Positions 61,660-64,000 of a DNA stretch of 64,000 nucleotides are shown here, in pieces; the stretch's first letter is position 1; every line of letters starts with the position of its first letter. The notes under the pieces were generated by a model, which did not search any database, was not told where the DNA came from, and worked only from the letters and a program-made list of their open reading frames with translations. The stretch is from Rhizophagus irregularis. Taxonomy: Eukaryota > Glomeromycota > Glomeromycetes > Glomerales > Glomeraceae. The position numbers were made by a program, and so were the translations under genes. The stretch covers positions 3,100,001 to 3,164,000 of the forward strand of contig NC_089440.1 of NCBI RefSeq assembly GCF_026210795.1, read 5' to 3'.

Positions 61660-64000
61660 ATATTTAACTCTATTTCATCATTTTTAGGTCTTTTAGTTCT
61701 TCCAGTAAGGTTTCGTTTCTTACTCATTTTTTTTTATTTTTTTTATTTTATTTCTGTTTCATATTTTGGTTTTCACTAATTTATTTCTCCTGATTTGTAC
61801 CTATTAGGTTGTCGCCCTTTATGCTTAACTTGTATTGGGTCTCCAACAATACTATCAATATTCTCTTGATTATTAGATAGTTCTTCTTTTGCTGCTTCAA
61901 TAAAATTCTTAAGTTGACTGACAAGTTCATTAAGTTTATCTGTCCATATAGCATAATCAAGTGCCTTTTTGGCATAACCTATACTGAACCCAAATTTCTG
62001 CTTAAGGCCTTGTAATTGTTTAATATTGGGTGTTTGCCTAACTCTTTCAAGATGTTGAAATGATGATTGTGACAAAAAAAAGTCTGTTTCATTTTTTTAA
62101 TTTGATAAACTGGCACTAAATAATGTTCTTGTTGGTTCATTTAGTCATTATACCAACATTGTGAAATAAGCATAATATGAAATTGAGCATTAGATGAATA
62201 AGACATTACTCGAAAAAAATGTCTGCATGCAATTCCACAATTAATAAGCCAAAGACATGTGCATAAATATGATCCGTCATCAAGTATAATCATATATTGA
62301 GGTGCTGATTGTTGACCACAATGTCTACTTACTTTCCATACTTTTTTAACATTATGTAGTGATATATTATTAAGTAATGAAGAAAGTAAAGACTGTAGTT
62401 GGTCATAGTCATCTTCTCTGGCAATATTTATTCAATAAGAATCATCTGGTAACTAAAATAACAAAAAATGTAAGTTCGAAATTTTTTTTGTGGAACTTCA
62501 AATGCATATCTTATTTAAATAATTTTGATTATCAATCTCATCAAATCTACATGACATATGACCATCAATTTTTTACAGAAGTACGTGTTCATTATATGCC
62601 TTTGCAAAAAAAGCAAGTAACTACACTGTATATTAAAATTAAATTTCTTACCTCTAATAAAGATAACCAATCATCAATCAATATAGCATCATAATAGAGT
62701 GATTGTGCCATTTGATCACATTGTTTTTGAAGTATCTGTGGTGTAAGATACTCTTTCAATACTATATTTAATTCTGGAAAATATTCATCCATTACACTTG
62801 GCAAATTTCTAGTTGGAATTTCATTTATACATTCAGTTAACATTGCTTTTTTTGATTGTTTATCAAATATAGCATGAACTTCTTCAACAACATCACATAA
62901 TAACGATGTCCAATCAAGTTTTTCTTTAATTAGCTTATTAGAAACTTCAGCACGTTGAGAGATTTGAATACCTGCAGTAAAATTTTGATTAATAGCATAA
63001 CTGGCTCAACTAGTTTTGCAAGGATACAAAACTCATGTAAGATACTGCTGACATTTGGGATATTCATTAATTAAGGTGTTCCATCCATTCTCAAACTGAT
63101 TATGATATAAGGAGTTACACATCTTTAAAAATTTGGTACAAAAATCTTTAAATTGATCTCGCAATTTTCCTTTGAGTTTTTTTCTCAAATTTAAATCAAT
63201 ATGAAATATACAGTGAAGATGACAAGTATCTTGGTAATTATTTTTAACAGCAGATATTAAAGCTGGATCAGCATTAGAATATAGTACTGTTGGTATAACT
63301 TCGCAAGAGTTTTTTAATTCCTGCAAACCCCAGGTAAATGTTACTTCAGTTTCATCTTCCAAAAGGGCAGCTACTACTATAAGATTTCTAAAGTTATTAT
63401 CAACAACCGTGAATAACATTAATATCATATCAAATTGATTGGTTCTTGATGTTGTATCAACTATTACAACATCATGGTATTTTTCATAGGCAATAATTTG
63501 ATTGGGAGCCATCCAAAATAAAGAATTGAGTCATCTTTCTTCAGAATCAAACCGTAGTTTTACTATCCACATCGGATTATCTTCTTTTTTGAATATAACT
63601 CGGTAAGCATTTGACAAGCATCATTTCTACTTGACTTCATTTGTTTTTTAAACTTTTGTATAGCATTGCTTAAATCTTTTCTATTAATTGTCTTATCAGG
63701 AAAGGATGCTACAAGTAAATTATATTGGTTTGGTATTCCCATTTTTCCTTGAATTGTCCAGAATTTAATTTTCTCAAGCATCTCATCAGTAAGTCTTCAA
63801 AATTTTGGTGCTGTTTCTATGATGAGAGGATTTAACAAGTGATTATGCTCACTAACAATGCTATTAATTCGAACACCTTTTGCTGTTTTAGGAAAAGCCA
63901 TATTGATGTGCCAAGGACATCCGATCATTTCTGAACCTCTATCTCGTCTATCTTTCTCTAAGATAGCCTTGTCTGATTTATGTACACATGCATGAGAACA
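61660..64000 (-). pseudogene. MULE transposase (FAR1-like) pseudogene, 5' end outside window
   Basis: Reading leftwards from base 64000: a FAR1-type DNA-binding region (GCPWHINMAF, SEHNHLL), a linker, then the MULE transposase core with VDTTSRTNQFDM, VDNNFR, YSNADPALISA and HLHCIFHIDLNL. A SWIM zinc finger SYLCTCLWLINCGIACRHFF follows at about 62290-62210. The C-terminal part has YAKKALDYAI and HKGRQPNRYKSG. Mutator-like transposases cut and paste the element DNA. The gene is dead: TGA codons at 63797-63799, 63531-63533, 63033-63035 and 63006-63008, a one-base frameshift near 63565, and others. The frame is open at base 64000, so the N-terminus lies outside. Confidence 0.88.

Overview
The window looks like nuclear DNA of an arbuscular mycorrhizal fungus close to Rhizophagus (Glomeromycotina). 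The evidence is a very AT-rich sequence, many short GT-AG introns, TKL-type kinase genes of the kind expanded in that group, a Crinkler-type N-terminus, a MULE transposase with a SWIM zinc finger, and abundant decayed DNA transposons. No bacterial features were seen. All exon structures below were derived by hand from reading frame, splice signals and family similarity; no search was run.

Layout. 1-6.5 kb: 3' part of a TKL kinase (runs off the left edge), a two-TM membrane protein, and divergently an eight-TM protein whose first intron carries an 831-bp hAT-like element with perfect 8-bp target duplications. 7-12.6 kb: a wreck of the two-TM family, a broken Cys-repeat kinase N-terminus, and a 3.4-kb element with about 250-bp terminal inverted repeats holding a decayed intron-containing SAM-like gene. 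14.3-24.5 kb is the conserved core: a DPP8/9-like dipeptidyl peptidase (10 exons, 1001 aa), divergent from a GPT2/SCT1 glycerol-3-phosphate acyltransferase (9 exons, 687 aa), then ALG8 (11 exons, 519 aa). ALG8 contains what appears to be a minor-spliceosome (U12-type) AT-AC intron.

28.9-44.6 kb: a tandem segmental duplication. Each unit has a kinase preceded by an array of about 62-residue CxxC-CxxC modules (4 modules in one copy, about 9 plus 3 broken ones in the other) and a matching upstream block containing a relic of the two-TM family. A third 3' remnant lies at 51 kb. 45.9-48.0 kb: a bromodomain gene fused to a PD-(D/E)XK nuclease-like domain, with one stop codon and one homopolymer frameshift.

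51.5-64 kb: accessory graveyard with a decayed Fanzor/TnpB-like gene ending in a hairpin, a Crinkler N-terminus split by a 289-bp hAT-like MITE with 8-bp duplications, several MITEs, a small two-exon coiled-coil gene, and a MULE transposase pseudogene leaving the right edge.

The core genes serve separate housekeeping roles: cytosolic peptide processing, the first step of glycerolipid synthesis, and ER N-glycan assembly. The kinases, membrane proteins and effector or nuclease relics are lineage-specific accessory genes multiplied by duplication and broken by transposons.
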